From Candidatus Kuenenia stuttgartensis (GTDB lineage: Bacteria > Planctomycetota > Planctomycetia > Isosphaerales > Isosphaeraceae): a stretch of DNA of 64,000 nucleotides. The position numbers and the translations under genes were made by a program. Shown one piece after another: positions 16,185 to 25,570 of the stretch. The notes under the pieces are model-generated. The model ran no database searches. It was not told where the DNA came from and saw only the letters and a list, made by a program, of their open reading frames with translations. The stretch's first letter is position 1, and the number at the start of each line of letters is the position of its first letter. Location: the NCBI GenBank assembly GCA_945865635.1, contig CAMBEP010000001.1:62001-126000 (forward strand), in the 5' to 3' direction.

Positions 16185-19091
16185 ATGCGATCGAAGTTTT
16201 TGATCACGACCATTGGCCTTTTGCTCGGCACATTGGCTAGCCCATTGTTTGCTGCCGATGACTCAAAGGTCATAAAAACGTGGAAGTTTCCAGCCGATGC
16301 TGCCTCCTGGACAGCCCAAAATGACCTGACTGTCAAGCTTGGCCAAAACGAGATGGCTCTCACTGTGACGGGTGGCGACCCGCAACTGGCCACAAAAGTA
16401 ACTGCCCCTGCAGGCTGGAAGACACTTGTTGTCAAGGCAAAATTTCGTGGCCAGATCATGGGCCAGATCTTTTGGATCACCGCCAGCCAGCCAGCGACAA
16501 GCGAAGAGGCTTCGCGGAGCTTCAATGCCCGTGGCCAAAATGAGACCAGCGTTGAATTTAAGGTCTTTTTTAAGCCAGAATCGCCTGTCACAGGCTTGCG
16601 CCTCGACCCAACAACCAATTCCAAAAATCCGATCCGCATCGAATCGATCGTGCTTTTGAATGAAGGTCCACCCGAGCCAAAGGCCACCGATGCCGCCAGC
16701 CTGAAAATGCCAGCCGGATTCAAGGCAGAACTGCTTTATACAGTGGCTGGGCCGGAATATGGCTCGTGGGTCAGCCTGTGCGTAGACGGCAAAGGCCGCC
16801 TGATCACATCGGACCAGGACGGCAAGCTCTATCGCCTGACTGTTCCCGCCATCGGTTCCAACGAAAAAACCAAGGTGGAAACCATTCCGATTGACTTGGG
16901 CATGGCCCAGGGTCTTTGCTGGGCTTTTGACTCGCTTTATGTCGTGGTCAATGGACGTGACTCAGGCCTTTATAAAGTGACCGACACCAACAACGACGAT
17001 GTTCTGGACAAAGTGGAACTGCTGCGCAAGATTGATGGCGGTGGCGAACACGGGCCACATGCGGTGCTGCTGAGCCCCGATGGCAAGTCGCTCTACGTAC
17101 TGGGTGGAAATCACACCAAGATCCCCAATCCCGAAAAATCGCTGGTACCCCGCAACTATCAGGAAGACCACCTTTTGCCCCGGATGTGGGACGCAGGTGG
17201 CCACGCCGTGGGTATCATGGCGCCAGGTGGCTGGATTTGCCGGACGGACAAAGACGGCAAAACCTGGGAGCTTTTCAGCAGCGGATTCCGCAATGAATAT
17301 GACATTGCCTTCAACGCCGACGGCGAGCTGTTTACCTACGACAGCGATATGGAATGGGATATTGGCGCCCCATGGTATCGCCCAACGCGCGTCAATCATG
17401 CTGTCGCTGGTGCCGAATTTGGCTGGCGCAGCGGTTCAGGCAAATGGCCTGCCTACTATCCCGATAGCCTGCCTGCCGTCGCCAATGTGGGCCCTGGCTC
17501 GCCTACAGGCGTGGTTTTCGGCACGGGTGCCAAGTTTCCTGCCAAGTATCAGAAAGCGCTTTTTATCAACGACTGGTCCTATGGTAACCTATACGCGATT
17601 CACCTAACGCCTGAAGGGGCCAGCTATACCAGCGAGATCGAGCGATTCTGCTTTGGCACTCCACTGCCACTGACGGACATCGTGATCCACCCAGATGGAG
17701 CCATGTATTTCACGATCGGTGGTCGCAAAACCCAGTCGGGACTTTATCGCATCACCTATGTCGGTAACGAATCCACTGCCCCTGTGGACGGCCGCGACGA
17801 GCAAAATAAAGACCTGAGATCTCTGCGACGCAGCATCGAAGCCAAGTTCAGTAGCACCAATCCTGATGTTGTAGCCGAAGTCTGGCCATTCCTTTCACAC
17901 CAGGATCGCCATATCAGGTTTGCTGCCCGCATTGCTTTAGAGCATCAGCCCGTGGCTCTCTGGCGGGAAAAAGCTCTGAAAGAAACCAATCCTGATGCGG
18001 CAATTACCGCCGCTCTGGCATTGGCACGCTCAGGTGAAAAAAGTGATCTGGCAAGAATTGTCAAAAATCTTGCCAAACTTTCGTGGGATAAACTCGATTC
18101 CCGTCAAAAGCTGGACTGGCTGCGAGGCTTCGGCCTGGCCTTTGCCCGATTTGGTCCTCCTTCCTCTGAAGTTCGCCAACTTGCCTTGAACGTCATTGAC
18201 CCACTTTATCCCGCTAAGGAAGTGCTTCAAAATCGTGAACTGGCTCAATTGGAAATCTACCTCGAAGCACCGAATGTTGCAGAACGATCAATGAAACTGG
18301 CCACTCTGGCTGGTTCTCAGGAAGAAAGCTACGACTACATCTTCCGCCTTCGTTCACTTGAGAAAACCTGGACCCCCGAAAGCCGTAAAGCCTATTTCGA
18401 GTGGTTCAATACTGTGGGTGTCAAGTATCGAGGCGGCCACTCATTCAGCCGATTCATTGCAAACACCAAAACCGAAGCTTTGGCAAAGCTGACAGACGCC
18501 GAAAAGCTCGCCTTGAAGCCCGTGCTGGACGCCGCTCCAAAGAATACCGATCCGGCTGATATTCCCCGTGCGTTCGTCAAGAAATGGACGACCGACGAAC
18601 TGCTGCCCTTGGTCGATTCCGGTCTGATCGAACGCAACTTTGTACGCGGCAAGTCTTTGTTTGGAGCCACCCAGTGCTTCAAGTGTCACATTTTTGACAA
18701 CTCGGGCGGTATCGTTGGCCCGAACCTAACAGGCGTGGGCCGAAGATTCTCCAACAAAGATCTGGTTGAGAATATCATCGATCCATCGCGGGTCATCTCC
18801 GACCAATACGCCGCCACAATCTTCAGCCTGAAGGATGGCCGTGTCATCACAGGCCGTATTGCCAATCTCGGTGGTGAAACCATTTCAGTCATGACCAACA
18901 TGCTAGATCCCGGTAGCCTGACAGGCATTAATGCCAATGCCATTGAAGAGACCATCACTTCAAAGGCCTCTATGATGCCCAACGGCTTGCTGGACACACT
19001 TTCAATCGAAGAGGCCTTGGACCTGATCGCCTATCTCAAGTCGGGTGGCAACCCGAACGACCCAATCTTCAAGAAGGAAAAAGCGGAATGA
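16185..19091 (+). CDS. PVC-type heme-binding CxxCH protein (beta-propeller plus cytochrome c domain)
   Basis: About 968 residues. ATG 16185 has GAGG six bases upstream and begins the signal peptide MRSKFLITTIGLLLG. After a ~150-residue beta-rich N-domain comes a sugar-dehydrogenase-like propeller starting MPAGFKAELLY, then a helical HEAT-like region (about 540-760). The C-terminal c-type cytochrome domain has CFKCH (C831, C834, H835), GPNLTGVGRRF and NIIDPSRVISDQY. The distal Met ligand is probably among KASMMPNG. This architecture is widespread in planctomycetes and presumed to oxidise polysaccharide-derived sugars in the periplasm; the substrate is not known. A strong terminator follows. 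Confidence 0.88.
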   Translation: MRSKFLITTIGLLLGTLASPLFAADDSKVIKTWKFPADAASWTAQNDLTVKLGQNEMALTVTGGDPQLATKVTAPAGWKTLVVKAKFRGQIMGQIFWITASQPATSEEASRSFNARGQNETSVEFKVFFKPESPVTGLRLDPTTNSKNPIRIESIVLLNEGPPEPKATDAASLKMPAGFKAELLYTVAGPEYGSWVSLCVDGKGRLITSDQDGKLYRLTVPAIGSNEKTKVETIPIDLGMAQGLCWAFDSLYVVVNGRDSGLYKVTDTNNDDVLDKVELLRKIDGGGEHGPHAVLLSPDGKSLYVLGGNHTKIPNPEKSLVPRNYQEDHLLPRMWDAGGHAVGIMAPGGWICRTDKDGKTWELFSSGFRNEYDIAFNADGELFTYDSDMEWDIGAPWYRPTRVNHAVAGAEFGWRSGSGKWPAYYPDSLPAVANVGPGSPTGVVFGTGAKFPAKYQKALFINDWSYGNLYAIHLTPEGASYTSEIERFCFGTPLPLTDIVIHPDGAMYFTIGGRKTQSGLYRITYVGNESTAPVDGRDEQNKDLRSLRRSIEAKFSSTNPDVVAEVWPFLSHQDRHIRFAARIALEHQPVALWREKALKETNPDAAITAALALARSGEKSDLARIVKNLAKLSWDKLDSRQKLDWLRGFGLAFARFGPPSSEVRQLALNVIDPLYPAKEVLQNRELAQLEIYLEAPNVAERSMKLATLAGSQEESYDYIFRLRSLEKTWTPESRKAYFEWFNTVGVKYRGGHSFSRFIANTKTEALAKLTDAEKLALKPVLDAAPKNTDPADIPRAFVKKWTTDELLPLVDSGLIERNFVRGKSLFGATQCFKCHIFDNSGGIVGPNLTGVGRRFSNKDLVENIIDPSRVISDQYAATIFSLKDGRVITGRIANLGGETISVMTNMLDPGSLTGINANAIEETITSKASMMPNGLLDTLSIEEALDLIAYLKSGGNPNDPIFKKEKAE

Positions 19092-19133
19092 AGTTGCTCA
19101 TTGTTGAACAAAGGTGCTTCATTTGATTTTCGT

Positions 19134-19160
19134 GGCCCGCTCAATGAGCGGGCCATTTTT
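19134..19160 (+). terminator. rho-independent terminator after the cytochrome gene
   Basis: A near-continuous palindrome GGCCCGCTCA/TGAGCGGGCC around one central A, followed by ATTTTT on the plus strand. It lies 42 bp after the stop. Confidence 0.88.
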
Positions 19161-19198
19161 CATCCCACAAAATGACATTTTGGAACACTCCGGTTATT

Positions 19199-20401
19199 AT
19201 GAAAAAATCCTATGAAACTCTGGTCATTCATAATGCAATCGCAGTCCTGAAAGATCGTTTATTGCCAGACGCTTTTATAAAAATCGAAAATGGACGAATT
19301 ACCGATATTTCCACGGAAATCGAAAATTCATGGCAAGGCGCTAGGAAGATCGATGCCGAACAAGGATTTGTCGCACCCGGATTTGTGGATATTCATGTGC
19401 ATGGCGGAGGCGGCAGCGACTTTATGGATGGAACAGAAGAGTCTGTGCGAGCCGCCTGCCAAAGCCATTTGAGACATGGCACAACGACGATTTTTCCAAC
19501 AACTACGACCGGATCGGCCAACGAAATTCACGCCATGATTCGTGCAACCGCCTCAGTGGCTCTCTCATCGATCGATGAATTATTACCGAGAATTCCAGGA
19601 ATTCATCTTTATGGCCCTTATTTTGCACACGACAAAGTTGGTTGCCATAGCCCAGAAGGGCGCAGAAATCCAATTCCTGAAGAATATCATTCTTATTTTC
19701 AGACAGGTCTGATCCGTATCGCCACATGTGCAGCAGAGCTGCCAGGCTCAAAAGAATTTTACAGAGTTGCAAGAAACCACCGATGCCTCATCACCTGCGG
19801 CCATTCCAATGCATCATGGCACGAAATGCAAATGGCATTTGAGGCAGGAATGCGGCATGTCGATCATTTCTGGTGCGCCATGAGCAGTGTTGCATCGCTC
19901 AGGGCACGTTTTGGCGCACCCATGCAAGCCGCCATGGAGCAATTTGTCTTGATGAATTCTCAAATGAGCACAGAAGTGATTGCCGATGCCGAACATCTAG
20001 CACCTGAACTTCTGGAATTTGCATTTCGTATGATTGGTCCCAGCCGGCTTTGCCTCGTAACCGATTGTAGTCGTGCACTTGACATGCCCGCAGGGCCTTA
20101 CAAATTTGGCCATATTCATACGGGTTCTGAGTTTCAGAGTTCTGGAAACGTCGGCCTGGCACCGTCAGGTGGCTTGGCGAGCTCCGTAAAAGGTATGGAT
20201 CATATGGTGAGAGTCATGCAAAAGTCTACATCAGCATCACTTTGCGAATTATTCCAGATGGCATCTTTGACACCCGCTCGGTTGACAGGATTCGAGGATC
20301 GTATCGGAAGCCTGGAGGTCGGCAAATGTGCAGACATTCTGATCCTGGATCAGAATTTAAACATCAAAACCGTGATTCTTGATGGATATCTGGCCGTCTG
20401 A
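19199..20401 (+). CDS. N-acetylglucosamine-6-phosphate deacetylase-like amidohydrolase
   Basis: About 400 residues in the NagA branch of the amidohydrolase superfamily. Visible elements: APGFVDIHVHGGGG (metal His pair) near residues 57-70, HGTTTIFPTT, ITCGHSNAS and VDHFWCAMS for the later histidines, LVTDCSRALDMPAG for the catalytic Asp, and the C-terminal GSLEVGKCADILILD. The usual HLEGPF is HLYGPY here, so the metal-binding Glu is replaced by Tyr (Y138). That could mean single-metal use or another substrate. ATG 19199 is preferred to 19172; neither has a clear ribosome site. Symbol withheld because of the altered ligand. Confidence 0.75.
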   Translation: MKKSYETLVIHNAIAVLKDRLLPDAFIKIENGRITDISTEIENSWQGARKIDAEQGFVAPGFVDIHVHGGGGSDFMDGTEESVRAACQSHLRHGTTTIFPTTTTGSANEIHAMIRATASVALSSIDELLPRIPGIHLYGPYFAHDKVGCHSPEGRRNPIPEEYHSYFQTGLIRIATCAAELPGSKEFYRVARNHRCLITCGHSNASWHEMQMAFEAGMRHVDHFWCAMSSVASLRARFGAPMQAAMEQFVLMNSQMSTEVIADAEHLAPELLEFAFRMIGPSRLCLVTDCSRALDMPAGPYKFGHIHTGSEFQSSGNVGLAPSGGLASSVKGMDHMVRVMQKSTSASLCELFQMASLTPARLTGFEDRIGSLEVGKCADILILDQNLNIKTVILDGYLAV

Positions 20402-20531
20402 ACTTTCAGGTTCACAAGCATTTATTTGTAAGTCGACACTTTTTTGGTTTGTACTTGCACCAATCAGTCTGTTATGCTCAGATGGATAATTCTGATAGGA
20501 ATAAAGTCTTCAAAAGGGAGATTCATCGGCA

Positions 20532-23006
20532 ATGAAATGCAACCGATACATGATCACACATATTTTCATTTTGAATCTGATACAGACTGGCGTCGTGCAG
20601 GCAGAGCTACCTATTGTTACAAAAGTAGAATCTCAGCCGTTGATCAGTAATGTCAAACGACTGATCAAAGCGCTTGACGATTACGGCCAACCACTGGAAA
20701 CAAAATTTCGAATACAACTCAATGAGGTACTGAACAAGGGCAGTGTCACAGAAATTCAAAAACTGCTTGATTCAGAAGTTTTCATAGCAGTTCACCTAAA
20801 CCCGGAAATTCGTGTTAAAGTCATGAGGGGTCAGTCAGATGCTCATTTGCAACAACATGGATATGTTACCAAAATTGTTAAAGTTTATAATGAATCCACC
20901 GTTTCCACGCCCTTGCGCGTGACCAGCCCACAAGCAGGACCTGTGTATGGAGGTGTTCAACAGCTTACATTAAAGCGGATGGCATCAGAGAAACTAGGAA
21001 CCGACTTGAATGATCTCGGAGCAAAAGACAGATTCCTGGATGTCAGTCTGCGTAACGATCCGCCAATGTCGGACAAACTCTCCGGGCTTGAAGTCGAATA
21101 TCAGCTAATGGATTTAAGTTCGAGTGATTCTGGCAAGCGAGAAGCCACGCTGACTTTTGATGTGGGCGATGGAACCCGTGATCTTGGGAATCGCTCCGAA
21201 ATTGCTGTACTGTTTACCATCAAAAAATCTGTCCCAGTCAAAATACAGGCTACGGATGAAAACGGAAAATCCACCACGGTAAAGCTTGAAATTCGTGATC
21301 CGAATCAACGTGTCCACCCAAGCCAGTTGAAACGGCTGGCTCCAGATCTCTTTTTTCAGCCTCAGATTTATCGTGCCGATGGTCAAACAGTTTACCTTGC
21401 ACCCGGAAAATACAAGGTGCTGGCGAGCCGCGGACCTGAATATCAATTGCAGAGATATGAAATGAATGTGGATTCAGGCAAAGATAATCTTTGGATTTTT
21501 GCTTTAAAACGGTGGGTGAATCCTGAAAAATATGGGTTTTACAGTGGCGATCATCATATTCATGCTGCCGGATGTTCGCATTATGAAAAGCCGACTGAAG
21601 GAGTTAAACCTGAAGATATGTTCCCGCAGGTCAAGGGCGAGGGGCTGAATGTCGGTTGCATCTTGACCTGGGGCCCATGTTATGAATTTCAACGTAACAA
21701 TTTTCAGCCCAAAGTTCATGCATTGAGCGAGCAGAAAACGCTGATCAAATATGATCTGGAAGTCAGCGGTTTCGGCTCAGCCTCCCTGGGGCATGTCTGT
21801 CTTTTGAATCTTGTAGATCAGACATATCCTGGGTCTGATGGATCCAAAGAAAAAGGCTGGCCTACTTGGACAACACCCGTGCTCCGCTGGGCAAAGCAGC
21901 AAGGTGGAGTCACGGGCTATCCGCACTCAGCACTTCGTGGCAGTTCACGACTCTCTACGGAAATGACTTTCAAGCGATACGATAAAAATAAGGATCAGAA
22001 GCTCGATCCAAAAGAAATTGCGATGACAATTCTGCCTGAATCGTTTCAAGCCATTGATGCGGACCGCGACCAGTTTCTGAGCCAGAAAGAACTGTTTGAC
22101 TGTGTGGAACGTGCGCAAGATAAATTGCCAAACCTGGCCGTTCCAGATATGAATGGTGGTGGGGCTCTGGAAATAGCCGTAAGCACAGCAGAAGGAGTTT
22201 GCGATTTTATTTCTGCAATGGATACGGCGAGAATTCCGGAATGGAATACTTGGTATCATCTAATGAATTCCGGAATGCCAATAAAGGTCAGTGGCGAAAC
22301 CGATTTCCCATGCATGTCCAGCTTGCGTGTTGGCCAAGGGCGGGTTTATGTACAACTGGGAGAACGCACCAGTTTGGAATTTCAGGAATGGATCAAGGCC
22401 TTGGCCCAAGGCAAAAGCTATGTCTCGGATGGCTATGCGCATGCCCTGAATTTTATGGTCAATGGAGTATCATCAGGCGCAGATTTGGCCTTGCAAGCAC
22501 CGGCTGAAGTATCCGTTTCAACAAAGGTCGCTTTTGCCTCGGAAATTCCACTGGGTGTAGCCTTTGGAAATCAGGAGGCACTAGCTGGCAAGCGGCTATC
22601 TGGCGACACGATTGAACTTCATAAGGAACGATCCAGCGCATTTGAAATCCAATCCTTAAAACTCGTGGAGCTGGTTGTCAATGGTCAGGTAGTTGCATCA
22701 CAAAAAGTGGCCGCTGATGGCAAGGAACACGATTTGAAGTGGAATGTACGAATTGATCGTTCGAGCTGGGTTGCTGTTAGGCATTTTCCTCAAATGCACA
22801 CGAATCCTGTCAATGTGATTGTCGCAGGCAAGCCGATCCGTGCCAGCCGCGCGAGTGCAATCTGGTGTGCGGAAGGTATTCGTAACCTAATCGATAACCG
22901 GATGCGTTTCATTTCCGAAATTGAAAAACCGGAAGCCCTGAAAACATTCCAGAAGGCGATTGCAACTTACGAAAAAATTGCGGCTCAATGCCCTGAAGGG
23001 ACATAA
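20532..23006 (+). CDS. CehA/McbA-family metallohydrolase with internal EF-hand pair
   Basis: An 824-residue exported protein (signal peptide at 1-25, ending VVQA-EL). Residues 30-330 are beta-rich with no recognised catalytic motif. The PHP-like hydrolase domain starts at SGDHHIHAAG (338-347; H341, H342, H344 as metal ligands). Further parts are GVKPEDMFPQVKGEGLNVG and TGYPHSA. Two canonical EF-hand loops, DKNKDQKLDPKE (484-495) and DADRDQFLSQKE (509-520), are inserted within the hydrolase region. CehA and McbA themselves hydrolyse carbamate or phosphonate-type substrates; the substrate here is unknown. Calcium binding is expected from the loops. Confidence 0.7.
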   Translation: MKCNRYMITHIFILNLIQTGVVQAELPIVTKVESQPLISNVKRLIKALDDYGQPLETKFRIQLNEVLNKGSVTEIQKLLDSEVFIAVHLNPEIRVKVMRGQSDAHLQQHGYVTKIVKVYNESTVSTPLRVTSPQAGPVYGGVQQLTLKRMASEKLGTDLNDLGAKDRFLDVSLRNDPPMSDKLSGLEVEYQLMDLSSSDSGKREATLTFDVGDGTRDLGNRSEIAVLFTIKKSVPVKIQATDENGKSTTVKLEIRDPNQRVHPSQLKRLAPDLFFQPQIYRADGQTVYLAPGKYKVLASRGPEYQLQRYEMNVDSGKDNLWIFALKRWVNPEKYGFYSGDHHIHAAGCSHYEKPTEGVKPEDMFPQVKGEGLNVGCILTWGPCYEFQRNNFQPKVHALSEQKTLIKYDLEVSGFGSASLGHVCLLNLVDQTYPGSDGSKEKGWPTWTTPVLRWAKQQGGVTGYPHSALRGSSRLSTEMTFKRYDKNKDQKLDPKEIAMTILPESFQAIDADRDQFLSQKELFDCVERAQDKLPNLAVPDMNGGGALEIAVSTAEGVCDFISAMDTARIPEWNTWYHLMNSGMPIKVSGETDFPCMSSLRVGQGRVYVQLGERTSLEFQEWIKALAQGKSYVSDGYAHALNFMVNGVSSGADLALQAPAEVSVSTKVAFASEIPLGVAFGNQEALAGKRLSGDTIELHKERSSAFEIQSLKLVELVVNGQVVASQKVAADGKEHDLKWNVRIDRSSWVAVRHFPQMHTNPVNVIVAGKPIRASRASAIWCAEGIRNLIDNRMRFISEIEKPEALKTFQKAIATYEKIAAQCPEGT

Positions 23007-23010
23007 ATGA

Positions 23011-23039
23011 AAGAGGGTACCAGCTTCTGGCACCCTCTT
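23011..23039. terminator. bidirectional terminator between convergent genes
   Basis: A 13-bp stem (AAGAGGGTACCAG/CTGGCACCCTCTT) has one mismatched position, which becomes a G-U pair on the minus strand, and a 3-nt loop. It lies between the convergent stops of the metallohydrolase and TlpA-like genes. Confidence 0.75.
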
Positions 23040-23073
23040 CAAAGAATCTCTTTAAACGCCTCAGACGTTAATC

Positions 23074-24153
23074 TCATTCACCTGCTTTTTCGGTAGCCGA
23101 CTTATCTGAATCCATCAGCGCTTCGACGGCTGCTTCCAGACGATACAGCGGTTGGCCTCCCACGATTGTCATCCGAACCTTTCCAGCCCTGTCAAGAAAC
23201 AGGGTTGTCGGGAAGCCTTGGAAATCGGGCACTTGCTTCTGCGTTTTTTCGTCGCCTATAACACAGTTATAAGGCACTTTCATGGATTTATTGAATTTTT
23301 TGATTGTGGCAATCGCTTCTTTCTCGTCCTCGCCACCTTCATAGTTGATTCCGATGATTTCCAAACCCTTGGATTTGTATTTATCAAGCACTTCGATGAA
23401 GTGTGGAATCTCGGCGCGACATGGCGGGCACCAAGTGCCCCAGATGTCAACAATCAGGTATTTCCCTTTGAAATCCGACAACTTGACCTTTTTACTATCC
23501 AGGTCATTCAACTCAAAGTCAAACTTATAGGATTTCTGGCTGGCAATCATTTCGCTGAATTCTTTTTTGGCATCGGCCGCAGCTTTGATTGTCAGATCTT
23601 TCACCATCTCTTTGAAATCGCTGCGGCTTCGCAGGCTGTCCAAGTCTTTATCTGTCGAAAGCATGGAGACATTGTCCACGCCTGCTGCAAAGCACTCTTT
23701 CAGAGCCTTCATAGCATCATCCACCTTGCCAGCCTTGGCCAGAACGCATGCTTCATTGTAGAAGACCATTTCGGAAATCAGCTTCTCCTGAGGGCCAGCC
23801 AGCTTCTGGGCTTTTAGAAGTGTTCGCAGGGCTTTGGCTGCTTTCAGAAAATAAGGTGAGGCTTTTTTTTCGTCTTCCTGCGCGGCTCGCATGCCACTGG
23901 TTTCCAGCAGTTGGATCAAGAAAAGTTCCGCTTCCCGATCCTTGGGCGATTCTTTTAGGCCCGCTTCCAATGCGCTGATGGCTTTGTCAAAATTTGGATT
24001 CTCTTCCTTCTGAAGACCCTCAATGATCTTCTTGACCAAAGGTGACCCAGCCCCACCTTTTTCAGGCTTTTTTTCATCCTGAGCAGGCAAATTGACACTA
24101 CACAGACAGACCATCAAGGCTGTCAGTGTGATTCTCAAAGTTTTCAAAAACAT
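23074..24153 (-). CDS. TlpA-family thioredoxin-like protein with helical N-terminal region
   Basis: About 359 residues. ATG 24153 is chosen because it opens the signal peptide (MFLKTLRITLTALMVCLC). A helical, TPR-like region spans about 35-200 (KAISALEAGLKESPKDREAE, then FYNEACVLAKAGKVDDAMKA). The thioredoxin domain covers about 215-350 with WGTWCPPCRAEIP (C242, C245) and cis-Pro region FQGFPTTLFLD. TlpA-type proteins reduce disulfides outside the cytoplasm, for example during cytochrome c maturation. The large helical front suggests a scaffold or partner-binding function. It converges with the metallohydrolase gene. Confidence 0.85.
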   Translation of the reverse strand: MFLKTLRITLTALMVCLCSVNLPAQDEKKPEKGGAGSPLVKKIIEGLQKEENPNFDKAISALEAGLKESPKDREAELFLIQLLETSGMRAAQEDEKKASPYFLKAAKALRTLLKAQKLAGPQEKLISEMVFYNEACVLAKAGKVDDAMKALKECFAAGVDNVSMLSTDKDLDSLRSRSDFKEMVKDLTIKAAADAKKEFSEMIASQKSYKFDFELNDLDSKKVKLSDFKGKYLIVDIWGTWCPPCRAEIPHFIEVLDKYKSKGLEIIGINYEGGEDEKEAIATIKKFNKSMKVPYNCVIGDEKTQKQVPDFQGFPTTLFLDRAGKVRMTIVGGQPLYRLEAAVEALMDSDKSATEKAGE

Positions 24154-24406
24154 GACGGGCGACTCCCAGTTTGGGCTTAGAATTTGGCCTGATCCGCTTG
24201 AAAACTCTTCCAAGTCAGTGGCAGGTTCACAGTGTTTATGGTAACCGCCTTGAAGTGGCCTGACTAGGTGCGTCCTTCAGAGGTTATCTTGACGAACACA
24301 TACAGGAATCCATAAGATACAAGTCCCTTTCTGTACCATGCGTTGATAGAAATACACAACTATCTAATATGGAAGACCTTATCTCTTGATCTTGGATGAT
24401 CTGGCC

Positions 24407-25546
24407 ATGCCAAACGCGTTGCCTCCGAGCATGGTTTGGTTTTACGACATGGATGCCCTTCGATCGCCAGCCGGTGTGACTCGTCATGCTGTGGCCATGC
24501 GTAAGGAATTATCCAAGTTCTCAGCACAGGTGCGTCTCAGCCTGGCCACAGGCAGAATTCAGGATCCTGACAATCTGGCCACATGGGAAACCTGGGACGA
24601 CCTGCCCCGTATCGAACTGCCCTGCTCCACACGTACCATGCTCAGATACTGGTGGCTCAGCTCATGGCCACCCCTGACGGCCTGGACAGGACAAGCCGAT
24701 TGGATTTATGCTCCTGCAGAACTCGCCGTAGCCAAAGGGCATGCGAAACTGGCCGTAACAAGCCACGATATCGCTCAGGATCTGCGTTGGCAGCCACCGC
24801 GTCGTAAAGCATTGCTGGATAAATTGTTCCAGGTGGCCGACAAGGTTTTTTCGGTCTCTCCTTACAATACTTCGGAATTATTAAATGCCTATCCACATCT
24901 GGACGGCCGCGTGGCATTAGTGCCGAATGCGGCGGATGACCTGTTCCATACACCGGCTTCAGAAGAAGAAAAAGTCAGTGTGAAAAAGCAGTTGGGAGTC
25001 CCTGAACATAAGCCGTATCTTTTGAGTGTGGCAAACTTTCAGCCGAGGAAAAACCTCGAAATGCTCATTCGCGCCTCAGCAATGGTTCCAGAAGTGGCAA
25101 GCGGCGAGATGGCCGTCGTTCTGGTGGGCGAAGGTGCCGAAGATCAAACCCGACGGCTGAATCAGACGATCATTGCCCTGAAAAATCCCAAAGTTCAAAT
25201 CCAGATGGCAGGCTACCTTCAGGGAAGCGCACTCCGAGCGGCCTATGCAGCGGCAGCGGCCCTTGTTTTCCCATCGCTTTGCGAGAGTTTCGGAATCCCA
25301 GTGCTGGAGGCGATCTCGCAAGGCTGTCCTGTGGCTCTTGCAAATACCACAGGCCTGCCCGATGTGGCCAAAGATTCTGGATGGTATTTCCATCCTGATT
25401 CAGCAGAATCGATTGCAAGTACAATCTCAAATCTGCTGGCAGATACTCAACTCAGGGAAGCCCGAATCGCGGCTGGACTTGAAATTTCCAGACACTATCG
25501 CTGGAACAATTCTGCCAGAATGGTTCTGGATTTCCTTTTGAAATGA
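24407..25546 (+). CDS. glycosyltransferase family 4/GT-B protein
   Basis: About 379 residues. The C-terminal half has the GT4 features: LSVANFQPRKNLEMLIRA near 205, VLVGEGAEDQT, and the E-x7-E motif ESFGIPVLE at 293-301 followed by AISQGCPVALANTTGLPDV. These bind the nucleotide-sugar donor. There is no signal peptide or membrane helix, so it acts at the cytoplasmic face. ATG 24407 is chosen over the TTG 21 bases upstream; ATG 24431 is also possible. No other envelope-polysaccharide genes adjoin, so acceptor and product cannot be inferred. Confidence 0.85.
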   Translation: MPNALPPSMVWFYDMDALRSPAGVTRHAVAMRKELSKFSAQVRLSLATGRIQDPDNLATWETWDDLPRIELPCSTRTMLRYWWLSSWPPLTAWTGQADWIYAPAELAVAKGHAKLAVTSHDIAQDLRWQPPRRKALLDKLFQVADKVFSVSPYNTSELLNAYPHLDGRVALVPNAADDLFHTPASEEEKVSVKKQLGVPEHKPYLLSVANFQPRKNLEMLIRASAMVPEVASGEMAVVLVGEGAEDQTRRLNQTIIALKNPKVQIQMAGYLQGSALRAAYAAAAALVFPSLCESFGIPVLEAISQGCPVALANTTGLPDVAKDSGWYFHPDSAESIASTISNLLADTQLREARIAAGLEISRHYRWNNSARMVLDFLLK

Positions 25547-25570
25547 CTTTTCTTTTGCAACTGGCTTGGT

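Noticed and set aside
23152-23817. 221-codon open frame antisense to the TlpA-like gene
   Set aside because: The sense strand has a signal peptide, CPPC motif and correct length; the antisense product shows no family features.
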